Assembly (NCBI RefSeq): GCF_014805685.1
Contig: NC_060900.1
Location: 4,610,101 to 4,674,100 of the forward strand
Length of the DNA: 64,000 nucleotides
Direction: 5' to 3'
DNA from: Silurus meridionalis
Lineage: Eukaryota > Chordata > Actinopteri > Siluriformes > Siluridae
Part shown: positions 24,122-35,783 of the stretch, in pieces
Position numbering within the stretch: the first letter of the stretch is position 1
Layout of the letters: each line of letters starts with the position of its first letter
Notes under the pieces: generated by a model
Told to the model about the DNA's origin: nothing
The model's input: the letters and a program-made list of their open reading frames with translations, nothing else
Database searches by the model: none
Program-made: the position numbers and the translations under genes

Positions 24122-25095
24122 AAAATAAAATATAAAGTGCACTGTGCTGTGCGAGTCCAGAGTTTAAAGTGTCGTAGTGCGAAAATAGAGATATGTGCAG
24201 AGAAAAAGTGTGATGATGGAGAGAGTGGGCCAGTTTTTAGATCCTGGGTGTTTCCTGGTTTAAACTAGGATTAGGGTGGGGTCTCACATTTAAACAGTGA
24301 ATGAAAGTTTTTTACAGTATGTCCATTGACAAAGTGCCTTGTATTACACTGCTTGTCTTGATTGGTGAGTTAGTGTATAGGTTTGTTAGAGTTATAGAGG
24401 CCCCCCATCTAAGCACGAGGTCCTAGGCCATTGCGAGCTCTGCCTAAAGCTAGCTGATCTTACATAACCTACAGTTTACATCTGCAGTCACAGTGTTTAT
24501 CTGGTGAAAATCTTTACCCAGTACTTATATATTTAGCAGGGTTTTCCCCTTCCGTCATGTTTTTTTTCCTTGACCATTCTCAGTAATGAGTTCTTTGATA
24601 ACTTATTATTATTATCATTAGTTTATGTAAAGCTGGTGCCAGGGTGAGTTTGTGGCCTGCAGGATGTTTGGAGGCAATTTCTATAGCTAACTGTTATGGC
24701 CAACAACCATGACACGATAAAAGTGTGATATATCCAAATTGGCATGTTTTTTTTTCTCTCTCTATTTTGTCTTTTCGTCTCCATCGTTTTTTTTTTTTTG
24801 CAGTAGCTTTCTGAAAAGACTTTCCAAAGAGATACATTTCAATATTTTGCATTGTAGACAAATGATAATTTAGAGATATAAAAAAAGCTGTATTTTTAGT
24901 CATATGACGGAGACGTGTGACTTCTTCACCTGAAAACAAACAACTTTATAGTATAAGGTTTCCTACAGCGTCAGCCTCAACTGTTTGTCCGTTTGTGTAT
25001 AAAACCTCAAGGATTTTCCTCGAATGATTCTAACCCTAACCCTGACAGAAATGAAGCAGGCCGCGACTCTTTTACACATGCACAGTGAAACTTTT
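24122..25095. other. Sequence after the minisatellite, no gene seen
   Basis: The first 120 bases hold scattered worn copies of the 'aaagtgt' part of the 30-bp unit. The rest is unique, with poly-T runs near 24731 and 24788. A short 'ctaaccctaaccctgac' telomere-like stretch lies at 25031-25047, only about two and a half units. Confidence 0.5.
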
Positions 25096-25099
25096 TTTA

Positions 25100-25212
25100 G
25101 GTTTTATTGAAAGCTCTCGACCTGTATGTGCATTGTTTGAAGCATTTCATTGCTGCCACATAATTGGCTGATCATATACAGTACTGTGAGTGCATAAATG
25201 TACAGGGGTCCA
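25100..25212 (+). mobile_element. Tc1-like fragment (family T2), 3' subterminal part
   Basis: 'ctctcgacctgtatgtgcat', 'tgctgccacataattggctg' and 'aatgtacaggggtcc' correspond to the block before the right end of the element at 50281-50831 ('gctgccacatgattggctg'). The terminal repeat itself is absent. Confidence 0.5.
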
Positions 25213-25254
25213 GGTCTAAACATAGTAACCTTACTCAGGTTTGAGGCAACCAGG

Positions 25255-25681
25255 TTGAATGACTGCAGATCGATTTTCTACAATTAATAATTAATAATTC
25301 TGCAAAAAATACTGCATAATGACAAAGAAAAATCACATGTACATACTTTAAGTTTTCACAGACTTTGCTCATTGAGCTTGAGAGGTTCTCCAAAGAGGAA
25401 TGGAAGAAACTGCCCAAAAATAGGTGTGCCGAGCTTGTAGCATCATACTGTACTCAAAAAGACCTGAGGCTGTAATTGCTGCCAAAGGTGCTTCTACAAA
25501 GTATTGAGCAAAGTCTGTGAATACTTACAGAATGTACATGTAATTTCTTTTGTCATGATGGGGTATTGTTTGTAGAATTTTGAGGAATATAATGAATTTA
25601 ATCCATTTTGCGTAATAAGGCTGTAACATAACAAAATGTGGAAAAAGTGAAGCGCTGTGAATACTTTCCGGATGCACTTTA
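25255..25681 (+). mobile_element. Tc1-like element (family T1), hairpin-like deletion derivative
   Basis: The right end (25498-25681) reads 'gagcaaagtctgtgaatact', 'acagaatgtacatgtaattt', 'ggggtattgtttgtag', 'ctgtaacataacaaaatgtgg' and the terminal 'atactttccggatgcac', ending at a TA. The left side (about 25255-25372) is its reverse complement in worn form ('cacatgtacatacttt', 'ttcacagactttgctc'). The centre (25373-25497) has 'gaggttctccaaagaggaat', 'gtgtgccgagcttgtagcat' and 'gctgtaattgctgccaaagg', the 3' non-coding part of the Tc1 family whose 5' half lies at 21738. The whole could fold into a stem of about 100 bp with a loop of about 125 bp. Confidence 0.75.
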
Positions 25682-25689
25682 CACACAGA

Positions 25690-28600
25690 CGAAGGACAAA
25701 GCAAACAAATGTCTTAAAATGGAAGAAAGTCATCGATTTCAAAAAACGCTATGATGTAATGCCCTGTATGGATCTGCTCATACTCTTCAGATTGCATCAC
25801 CTTCACTTCAGCTTCAATTCACACAGACATCACACAGACCTTAATCTTCACTTATCTTTATTCCAGGAAGAGAAATAAAAACAGCCACAAACATGCATAC
25901 ACACTTACACACTTACACATACGTACACACACACAAACGTCCCAACTATTTTTGACCGATTTTGTCTACGACTGAACAACGTTTTTTTGTAAGATGACAT
26001 GCAGTGTCTTTTACACTCGTACATACATATCACACACATCTTTTGTATCTTGAATGCATTATTAAACTCTGTAGGATTTTCGGCAGGCAGAATAAACGAA
26101 ACTGAAGAAACTAAAATGAATCCTCACACTTTTCTATGCATATTGGAGCACAACTTCAAGTCAAATAAAAAGCAGAGTAGAATTTGCAAAAAAACACAAT
26201 TTACTTTATTTGAAATCCCCAGGAAAACTGTAATGCATGAAAAAAAATTCACAAACAGGTACAGAAAACCATGTGGACTGTGTTTTTGTCATTTTATGCG
26301 GTTAATATTGATGCTACAGCTAATTGTGTTCATTAACATTAATTGTATAATATTACAATAACTTATAAACTGAAACATTTATCGATTTATTATGAATTTA
26401 ATTACTTATAATTGCTATTTTATACTGTATAATATATATAATATATATAGACTTTTGGGACACAATGAAAATTTTTAGCACATCAAAAGGTATACATGTG
26501 TATAGCTAAATTAACGGAGTTTACACAATAACTTAGCGTGGCACTAGTATGTAACAGCATGTTGCGTGCGACAGTGAGCCAAAACTGCAGGGATGGAATG
26601 CCCTTATCAGATCAGAGCATGACATGAATGTGAACGACTCTAGTGTGGACAGTTGTATGAAAACTAGCTAATGAGCAGTTGCAGTCTTTGGAAAAAATAG
26701 AGTTTTTTTTTTGTGAGATTTTTGTGATATACAGTAAGGCTACTTGACAGGCTTGGTTTCCTGACATACTGTAAGCAATATACAAAAAAAATTTACAAAG
26801 CTTTTAAAGCTGAACAGGAAATAGGCAAAAAAATTTGCAGGTGGAAGAAAAACATTTTGCATACTGACAAATGAAAAAACTTGTTGCTGATTAAATCAAC
26901 TTAAATTTTTTGTTGGGGAAATGAAGAAGCGCCAAAGATAATCAGCTCTGCATTCCTATTCATCATATAACAAAATATATAGATAAGCTGGCGGTGTCAT
27001 TTATCCCGATTTTCCCAAATGTTTCTATAACTGCACACTCTGGAGTGTATTATTTCTTTAGATGACAGTGCTAATATTTTTTTATTCGTTGAAGAACTTT
27101 GAAGAAACTCCTACCCTGCTTTTTTTTCCTTTTATTAGTTAATTTAGATGTTGGAGAAGTTCCAGGAAACATGATTGCTTTTTTTTTTTTTTTCTTTTAT
27201 GAAGTTAATAAGTTATAAAAGTTTTCTATCTAAATATAGTTACATTTACTGTTGTAGAAATTCTAGGAAACAGGTTTCTGTTTCATTAGTCCAGCAACGA
27301 AATTTTTTCTCTATCTTGAAGCCAATAAAAAAAAATAAAAAAGTGTCTATTTACAAAGAAACCTCCAGGCATAAAACTCTTCAAGTGTGTGTGTGTGAAC
27401 TTATAGACTATTTCCAAAACTCTTGACACTGTAGACTCCTAAAAACTCCTTATACAGAACAATAATAAAGTATAATCCTTTGATGTAAATTTAATTCAAT
27501 CTTATCATAGTTGCTGCTATAAAAAAGGAAATATGTTACGTGCAACACAAAAAAAGTCATATTTTATAAAGGAATAAACGAAATATTTATTTATTTATTT
27601 TTATTTCCTATTGGCTGGCCTTTTTTTTATAAAACAACAAAGCGAGAAATGAAAACAAACCACAGTAACATGTACAGGGGTTTAATACAACAGAGCAAAT
27701 CACTAACAACATGACTGACTTATTTAGAAGAACATGTTTGCGCTTAAGATCAAACTGTTAACAGAGATTCAGAGGAAACCACACCAGAAAGTTTGTGTGT
27801 GCCGTTAGGGTAGGGTTCAAAAGAGAGTCACGTGACTCTGGGGCTCAAATATTTGATAATATAATAAACAATGAACGGATCTATGGTTGGGAATAACTCA
27901 TTCTGTTTCACCTTGCATGCACTAATACATATATGCTTGAATGATACACATATATCAAGACAAGGCTGACGGAGTGTGAAGTCCCGTTGGCTCTGGGCTT
28001 TGACAAGCCATTATCACAGCTGAACTACTGTCTGTTTTTTTTTTTTTTTTTTAACTCCACAGAACATGCCGCTAATCACCTCACACACAGACCTGGAGAT
28101 AAGCGCTTGGAAGCATCGTCCCTGCAACTGGCCTTCAGTGGGACCCGCATGTTTTTAGAACAGGGTTTATTTATATCTGTATGAAGTACATGAGTGAAAT
28201 CAGAGCTTTATGCACAAAGCCATAGTTCACATTCCCATGCATTAAGAGATAAAGTAATGAGATGGGACTTCCCTGGTAACCAAGGAAAGTTTTGTATTTG
28301 AAATGTATCCTCCTCTGCCAACATTTTATGATTCCATACTAATACCTGGGCATCATATAGGCAGTTAAAATGACCACACATTTACCTGTCAGTTGTCGTG
28401 AACAAAGTACAGTATATCAAAATCTACCACGAAATATACTACAAAAGTACTCACCTGAGTATCAAAAGTATCAAAAAAATTCTGAGCTATAAGAGCTATA
28501 TATGAATAACTGTACTGAGCAGGAAACATCTCCAGATGAATAAAACGTTGAACTGTGTGGTGGATGGGATATGACAGAAAAAGGATTCTGAGGCTACAGT

Positions 28601-30350
28601 GAAGTTAGACGGCCGGTACCACAAAGCAGAAGTACCAAAAAAATCATTATTTTAGACCCTAGATATTTTGGACTGCTTTGACACGCACCTTAATGTACCT
28701 AAAACATAATGATCAACAACTGATCAATGTTATTAGTGTATGTTATCTTATAATGTAACACAGATTTACCCATTGTGTTTCACGATACATCTGTATTAGC
28801 TGAGCATTTCCACATTTTCACATTTCATTCCTAAAACTGCATTTGCCTCTGTTATCAGCCTTTGTTCTCCGAAAGAAATGTCAGCTGTGCAACAAATTAA
28901 ATTCCTGACATAATGTTGACACTACACATTCTGAAGGGCTCTTGAATGTTACTTGTGTGCTTAATTCACGAGGTTGGTTTGACTCTTAAACCCTTCCAAA
29001 CATTTACTGTATGTCTTCATATGCTCTTCAATGGATTATCATTTACACTGTGTAGTGTAGCAATACAGGTGGACTGGAAAGGCTTTCTTTCGTCGCCACC
29101 GTTTCATTTCGAAAACTTTATATACCTCTTGCTTGTTTTCATACTTTCGGCCTGTATCCATTTCACATTGTACATAGCACACGTCATCATCGCCAGTCTG
29201 TCTGCCTCGGTCTCTCTGTGATTGGTGCCATCGGCCCTTATTTTATCTTATTTGATCTCTGTGCTTGAGCTAGGCCGAACCGTGCTCGCTATTTATAATT
29301 TAGCGCCGCTTCATATGACGTCCCGTAAATGCTGCTATTAATAATTAGCTACCAGCAAATTACCATGAAAAAAAGAGCTTACTGAGATCGAGATGCTAAT
29401 CACTGTGAGAGCTGGTTAAATGCATGATAAGTAAAGGAATAAACACAAGTGATTAGGGGTGGGTGATGGTGTGAATGGTGTGAATGGTGTGTGTGTGTTT
29501 GTGTGTGGCTGGGTCTCACGTTTCGACCAAACACAAAGTCTACTTTATTGAATGAAAGGCAAGTTTACCTTTCTGGCCAGCTGTTGCACTTGCGCCTACA
29601 CACACACCTTGCTCTGTCCACCCGAAAGAGCCACACGTCATCACGTCACGCATGTTTCTTTCAGGGCAGTCAACGAAGCCTCTGTCCCACACCATAAAGG
29701 CACGCTGTGTTGCCATAACATAACCACCATACCATAAACACATTATCATATCTGAAAACTGACACACTAATCAATGAAAGGGCAAGAGTGGATTTAAGAC
29801 CAGGACAGAGCCCGCCTAGAAAAAAAAGGTCGTACAAAAGAGTGTAACATGCGGCGCATGATCGACAGGTCTGCTCACAGAGCCAGGTTTGCTAACAGCA
29901 GAGTCATGGTTCTGGAAAATAAATAGCTCTTCATCCATCTATCAGTCCATCCATCCATTCGTTCATCCATCACTCTCTCATTCTTTCTCTCCTGTGCTAG
30001 GTCATGTCTACAAGCTAGAATATTAAACATTTTGCTAAATAAAAGCGAACAGGCACAGGCGGTCCAGTGAGGCATGCGTGAAAACATCCAGCATCAGTTT
30101 GACAAGTCAGACAGTACATAAACTCTTTCAGGTATTTATTTATGTAAGAATTTATATGAAAATAGAGAGGGAGAAAGAGAGAGAAAGAGACCTGCAGTGA
30201 AAAGTCCAGACGAATTGCATGTGTGAATTGCATTTTCTGGTTACAGTCACACATGAAATTGATTATAAATAAATGTATTATTGCTGAAGGTCTAAGTATG
30301 GGTCAGATACATGTGGCAGCCTGGGAAAACCCTCCACAGGGTAAAACTCT
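25690..30350. other. Unique AT-rich sequence, no gene seen
   Basis: No gene supported. Open frames of 60-120 codons (for example 25999-26361 plus) lack recognisable domains. At 28030-28065 a T run followed by 'aactccacag' resembles a splice acceptor, but no matching donor or conserved frame follows. A short GT-rich stretch lies at 29480-29510 and a worn (CATC)n at 29933-29970. A candidate conserved block at 29220-29430 is listed separately. Confidence 0.5.
29220..29430. other. Candidate conserved non-coding block
   Basis: 'gctgctattaataattagct' spans homeodomain-like cores (TAATTAG at 29342-29348). Nearby are 'catatgacgtcccg' (CRE half-site-like), 'gcgccgcttc', 'ccagcaaattaccatg' and 'gagatgctaatcactgtg'. 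There is no repeat and no coding frame. Of the candidate blocks in the window this looks most like a developmental enhancer core, but the call is inference from composition. Confidence 0.3.
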
Positions 30351-30352
30351 TC

Positions 30353-30354
<2 letters not shown>

Positions 30355-30413
<59 letters not shown>
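30355..30413. repeat. (AT)n microsatellite abutting a transposon end
   Basis: About 29 AT units. The array runs straight into 'agtcttgtgggtgcctgc', the worn end of a family M element whose terminal repeat contains 'actatat'. Overlapping poly-Ile-Tyr frames are artefacts. Confidence 0.95.
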
Positions 30414-30417
<4 letters not shown>

Positions 30418-30840
30418 TGTGGGTGCCTGCTGTTATAATAACCACCACTCTTCTGGGAAGATGTTTCACTAGACTTTGATGTGCAGTTTATTTATCCACA
30501 AGGGTGTTAGTAAAGTGCATTCAGCATTCCAAATTATCCTGAAGGTTTTCCATATGGTTGAGGTCAGAGCTCTATAGCAGGCCACTTAAAATCTTCCAAG
30601 CCATGTAAACCCTATCTTCACAGAGCTGGCTTTGTGCACAGGGGCATCATCATTGCTGGAACTGCTTTGGGTCTCCAAGTTTAAGTAAAAGGACAATTAG
30701 ACCCTAACATCCAAAGACGGTATAATCTCCTAGTTAAAATAATAGACATTTTTAATTCTTCCAGAAGTACATACATTCTACACAAATGTCATTAACTTTG
30801 TGGTATTGTTTGTAGAAGAACCACATGTTGCTAAGGTTAA
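30413..30840 (-). mobile_element. Small Tc1-derived element (family M), near full length, diverged
   Basis: Plus-strand reading: 'ctgctgttataataaccacc', 'gggaagatgtttcactagac', 'agggtgttagtaaagtgca', 'ttgaggtcagagctctatag', 'caggccacttaaaatcttcc', 'gctggctttgtgcacagggg' and 'tttgtggtattgtttgtag'. This is the complete family order in reverse orientation, including the complement of the DNAPVHK-type codons (gtgcacaggggcat). The left inverted repeat is replaced by the (AT)n array and the right end is worn. Confidence 0.8.
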
Positions 30841-30844
30841 GGTA

Positions 30845-32210
30845 GCATTACAGGCAGGAAAAAAAATATATTTTTTGCTGTTTGGTTAAAAATGTACAGT
30901 GACTGTGTGTAAAACATGTTTGTGAAAGAAAAAAGTAAACATTCAAGTCAGAGAACCTGAGGTATTACAGGTGCTAGTCTAATGACCCTAGCTAGTTTCA
31001 TAAAGCTAACATTTAAGACGTTTGGACAATTTACTATTGTGTTACTTAACTAGCTAATTAGCTATCAAGCAAAGATTTATGTGTGGTTATTCAGCTGACT
31101 ATTCTTCTCATTGTGATACTTAACTAGCTGGTGTGTGATGCTAGCTAAGCTACAGGGTTCACACCGTTGAATGCTAGCATTTATATGGTCAATAATCATC
31201 ATTACAAATCACAACTTGAGGAAGATTTTCTTTTACATTTGTTAAGTGTACATATTATTTTATTAAAAACAAAGGTTTAGCCACTGGCCATATTCCACAG
31301 CAACAGGTTAGTGCTTTTCCCAGATGGCCACACATATGTTTTTCTACATTGAACAAATGCCATGTGGAGCGCTCTGGTTAAAGACATGACAGTTATATTA
31401 CTTAAGATTTAAACAAGCCTAAAAGATAAATAAGCAGAAGGATCAATAAAATGTAAAGAGTTTATCTTTAAAATGACAAGGAAAGGTTATAATTTACAGC
31501 GTATTGACAAATTGACAAAGTAAAAAAGAAAGAAACACGAATACCTGGCTAGCATTTTAATTAAGCTAAATGCTCCTCTTGCATGTTACGGTTATGAAAG
31601 GTCATTATGCTAGCAGCTGAAATAAGATATGGTCTCTTAATGTCTTAAAATCTACACAAAAGCTTAACCATAAAAAATAAACATTTTTTGTTTCATAAAC
31701 GTAGCCATAACACTGTTGTAATCGAAAGCAGTCAGTCTGAGCAAATCTCAGAAGAATTCCACCAGGTATTTCCAACATCTCTGGGCACTTTATGTACCTT
31801 ATAGTAATAAAGAAATATGGATTGTATCCTCGGTAATACATCACATGTGTTTTGCTCATTTTACTGCTTATTGCCTCCTTCCTCTTTTCTTGAATGTTGG
31901 CGTTTCTGTAGAAGATCGGCTCCTCACAGGTTCTCCAGCCCATTAATGTCAGCAGGAACAGGACGCATGGTGTTGACTGACACTTTACAGCTGGTTTAAT
32001 GATTCTTTCATTGTATAGAGTTGTGATCTTTTCTACACACTAGCATTGATTGTCTGCAGATGTTAGGTTCTTTTTTTTTTTACTATGTCCTGTGTCCAGT
32101 AGTGATGTAGTAGTAGTGAACAACATTCCTTAGTGGTCTGAGAAACACTTTGTGGTCATTGTGGGTTTTGTCATTATTGTAAAAAATTAGTGGAATTGAG
32201 TTTGATGCTT
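30845..32210. other. Unique sequence, no gene seen
   Basis: Has a local duplication in which 'tgttacttaactagct' (from 31039) and 'tgatacttaactagct' (from 31114) recur 75 bp apart. The 112-codon minus-strand frame (31605-31943) resembles nothing I recognise. Confidence 0.5.
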
Positions 32211-32214
32211 GTGT

Positions 32215-32625
32215 TTACATGGAAATGTATTCGGAAGCCCTAAGTCGTATTTGCTTTCTCGTGATCGTGACTTCATTTTTCTGAGATAACAAAAGTAGTT
32301 TCCTCGTAACTTCGACACAAAAAGATTTATCGATATAACAAATGTTGTTTCCTCATAATTTAGACAAAATAAAAGTTGTTTCCTCATGAGCTCAACAAAG
32401 TTGTTTGCTTGCAAATTTAAAGCTAACATTTTTGCCTCGTTATTTTGACTAGTTTATATATGATCTTAACCAAGTAGAAAGCTGTTTACTTGTGATTTGG
32501 ACAAAACAAATGTATTCTCGTGATCTTAATACAATAAAAGTTGTATTTATGTGATATCAACACAACAAAAGTTGTTTTATTATAATCTTGACATAACAAA
32601 ATAGCTGTTTTCTCAAAGGTAATTT
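32215..32625. repeat. Degenerate minisatellite, period about 33-38 bp
   Basis: Units built on 'gttgtttcctcgtgatcttg' then 'acacaacaaaa' recur about ten times with heavy divergence (for example 'gttgtttcctcataatttag' and 'gttgtttcctcatgagctc'). Confidence 0.75.
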
Positions 32626-32629
32626 AGAA

Positions 32630-33335
32630 ATCTCAAGCTTGGTGCTGCATGCACAATGGTGTCTTCGCTATTGTTATCATCATCATAAATGTAATACCTG
32701 CCCGCTATGGGGATGGACTCTATCCCTGCATTCAGTGCTAATTCATAAAGTACTGTACTCTACAGCAGGGCTTCTCGAAGTTATGTGCATGATCCAAATG
32801 TGTAAAAAGAGATTTAAGCTAGTCTTTGAACCTTGTTTATAATTAGATCCTCTTTTTTTTTTTTTTTAAGTAAAATTGTCATTAGATTCCACCTTATTTA
32901 TATGCTTTACCTAATAAAATGTGTTTTGTAATGAATGCAGACAGATCCGACTTCAGGATGCAGCTATAATGAAGAAAAGGGCAAATAAATCCAAATCAAG
33001 TAACAATATCAAAGTCACAAAACAGGCACATGTCAGACAGTAAGCAAACAAAATACAAAAAGCTAAACCAAAGCAAAAACATGGGATGAATTGCAGACAA
33101 AAAAGAGTGTATACATTGCGATGCATTGAAGAATGAGTCTCTTTTATAATGTGTATTGTGTGCATTTGTGGCTGTCTAAGTGAGATTGAGCACAAGTGTA
33201 TTTGAACAGTAACTAAGAGATCTAAATCTGTGAGCATCTGAATGGGTGTAGGCGGTCATGTTTGAAGGTCCTGGTGACTGTTAAAGTCAGGAATGAGGCT
33301 TCATCAGTCAGGAATGAGAATCATTGACATGCACA
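32630..33335. other. Unique sequence, no gene seen
   Basis: A poly-T run lies at 32852-32867. Nothing else recognised. Confidence 0.5.
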
Positions 33336-33339
33336 TAGC

Positions 33340-33732
33340 TACACTATATGGCCAAAATTACTGAGACACCTGACTTTTCTAGCCATATGCGGTCGTTCAC
33401 CAAACCTTTACCAAAAAGTTGGCGGTGCACAACTGTATACAATGTCTTTGGATGCGGTAGCATACATTTTTCCTTCATTTGCACTAGGAGACCCAAACCT
33501 GTTCCAGCATGACAATACCCCTGTGCACAAAGCTAGCTCCAGGAACATATGTTTTATAAGCTGCCTAGAAGATCTTGAGTGGCCTGCTATAGAGCTCTGA
33601 CCTCATCCCTATTGAACACATTTGGAATGAATTGGATTGCTGACTGCATCCCAGACCTCCTCACCTCACCTACATCAGTACATTGACTTTACTAAAACTA
33701 TTTTGGCTGAATGAGCACAATTGCCTTTTAGG
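33340..33732 (+). mobile_element. Small Tc1-derived element (family M), 3' truncated
   Basis: Starts with a clean terminal repeat 'tacactatatggccaaaatt' at 33340, then 'agacacctgacttttctagc', 'ggtgcacaactgtatacaat', 'ggagacccaaacctgttcc' and 'agcatgacaatacccctgtg'. In one frame the last gives the HDN-P-VHK catalytic-region motif. It continues with 'gagctctgacctcatcccta' and 'ttgaacacatttggaatgaa' (IEHIWNE-like). It breaks off after 'tgaatgagcacaattgcc', just before the DIRS-like relic. Confidence 0.85.
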
Positions 33733-34288
33733 AACTGGAGCTGCGTCGCAACTGTTTGGAAATGCTTCAGCTGTTGTTGTTGACAAAATTGTTTGTCAAA
33801 AATGTAGGCATTTAAAGGCTAAGCACACTTTCCGGTTAGCCGGATACACAGAGCCTGGTCCCAGTGGGCACTCTTCGAGGAGGGTGCCCTTACTCGCCGA
33901 GTCCAGCTCCCATTCACAGGCTTCGTAAGCACGCCTTTCGGCATTTTTTTCCCCCGTGACGAGAGCATGCAGCTCAGCCTCTCTTTCTCTAAGGAGGGGG
34001 GCAGCGGTTAGCAAGCCCAAAGGCGAGGAGCTCATGGAGGTTGTGACACGTGGCATTGATAAGCTGGATCTAGTTTGGCCGGCCAATGAACGGAAAGCCC
34101 CTCTTCCAAGCAAGCTCCGCTACCAGCATCACAACCTCTACATTGGGGTCTATCGTTTTTCCCTGGCCTGCAAACCATGGTGTCCACCAAAGCCTTTTTC
34201 GGCCCACCCCTTTCGCCCCAACACTACCCACCAAGCCCCTGTGTACTACGTTGTAGTACTCTCGCAGGACAGGCCTTCCACAGGAGGC

Positions 34289-34536
34289 CTTTGAGGTGGT
34301 CCCTCCATCAAACAGAGAATCCGGGTTCTACAGCCGGTACTTCATAGTTCCCAAAAAGGACAGTGGGCTGCCTCCTATCCTAGATCTACGCCGGCTGAAC
34401 CGCTCACTAATGAGATTCAGGTTCAAAATGCGTGCCCTCTCACCCCCACTTTCATGAAGTGTGTAGATACAGCTCTGGCTCCTCTGAGACTTCAGGGCAT
34501 CCTAAACTATATCGACAATTGGTTGATATTAGCTTA
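34289..34536 (+). pseudogene. DIRS-like reverse transcriptase fragments
   Basis: A first frame (34289-34432) encodes GFYSRYFIVPKKDSG and PPILDLRRLNRSL, the start of the palm domain of DIRS and related reverse transcriptases. The next segment, in a frame shifted by one (34437-34536), encodes FMKCVDTALAPLRLQGI and YIDNWLILA followed by a stop. About 60 residues expected between them, including the first catalytic aspartate region, are deleted. The second catalytic motif reads YIDN instead of YIDD, so the enzyme would be inactive even without the breaks. Confidence 0.8.
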
Positions 34537-35159
34537 ATCAGAGCATTTAGCAGTCTGACATCGAGATGTTGTTCTGGCTCACATGAAGGAGCTGGGGTTT
34601 CAGCTGAATGCAAAGTAGAGTGTGCTTTCACCATTACAGAGAACCAGTTATCTGGGTGTCATATAGTATTCGACTGCTATGTGCAAGCAACTTTTCCCTG
34701 CCCACATTGCATCCATCCTTACGTCTGTCAGGAAGGTCAGAGATGGGCAGTCACTCACTGTCAAGCAGTTCCAGAGACTGCTTGGGCTTATGGCAGCAGC
34801 ATCCAATGTGATTTCATTTGGCCTCCTGAACATGAGACCATTTCAGTGGTGGCTCAGACCACAAGGGTTCTCATGAAAGGGCAATCCCCTCCGTATGATC
34901 AAGGTCACACAGCGAGCCCTACGTGCCTTGGAGAGATCCCGGGTTCCTATCTTTAGGCCCCATGCTGGGAGATCCTGGTCGTCACGTAATGCTTAGGATG
35001 GATGCGTCCCTCACGGGTGGGGAGAGGTCATTAGTGATTAAGTTCCTACAGGAACAGTTTACAAAAGTGTTGGTTAGAGAGTTAAAGTCTATGTGTCCAC
35101 CATTTTGGCATATTGCGCCCCCGTGGTGGGCCAATCATTGGGCAGAGACTCGCTTTTGA

Positions 35160-35720
35160 TGTGTTTTCTCCATGGCACCAAAAGGCTGAGGCCTTCGGTG
35201 GGACCTAAAGTGCCTGGGTGGGACCTAGCATTCAGGGCCCTGACTGAGGCTTCATGGAGGCATCTTACAGTCAAGACTGTGTTTCTGCTGGCAATCTACT
35301 CTCTTTGCGGCCCCTCTTTTATGGAGTTCACTCCAGGCATGGCCAGCACCCCACAGTAGGTTACATCCCCAAGGTGCCCCCAGTTGTCCCACGACCTGTT
35401 AGGCTCCAGGCGTTCTATCCTCTTCCGTTTTAGGCCCCAGACCAGGAAAAGCCTAACCGGCTGTGTCCGGTGCAAGGCCTTCCTGCTAATAAGCAGGTGG
35501 ATTATTGATGCTATCGCATCTTTCTATGAGTCATCTGGTTGACCCGCTCCATTTGGGGTCAAATCGCACTCAAGCTGAAGTGTGGCAGCTTCTAAGGCTT
35601 GGTCCTTTGGAGGGTCCATCCAAGACCCTGCAGGCTGGTCCACCCTGCTAACCTTTGTCAGGTTTTATAACTTCGTCCTCTGTGCCAGTCCTGGCTCCTC
35701 TGTCCATAGACATAGTTGTG
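35160..35720 (+). pseudogene. DIRS-like tyrosine recombinase fragments
   Basis: One frame includes FRALTEASWRH and LTVKTVFLLAI (35231-35299), resembling the segment before the first catalytic arginine in DIRS recombinases. Further on, 'ctaacctttgtcaggtttta' encodes LTFVRFYNF, with the candidate nucleophile tyrosine codon at 35667-35669. The frames are separated by stops and shifts. A recombinase of this class would join the circular cDNA to the genome, but this copy cannot be functional. Confidence 0.65.
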
Positions 35721-35783
35721 CCCATACACACTAGTCAGGGACTGGTCAGTCTGGTGGTATTGGACTCTCGTTTTCCAAAGCAT

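Noticed and set aside
25031..25047. Telomere-like 'ctaaccctaaccctgac'
   Set aside because: Only about two and a half units; too short to mean an interstitial telomere.
25999..26361. 120-codon plus-strand frame
   Set aside because: AT-rich, no recognised motif, and compatible with random open frames of this length in 64 kb.
28020..28185. Possible 3' splice site and exon after a T run
   Set aside because: The T run plus CAG is common by chance; no donor site or recognisable protein follows.
28565..28625. Possible further Tc1 piece around 'ggattctgaggctacagtg'
   Set aside because: The resemblance to a Tc1 transposase segment covers about 20 bases only and no flanking blocks agree.
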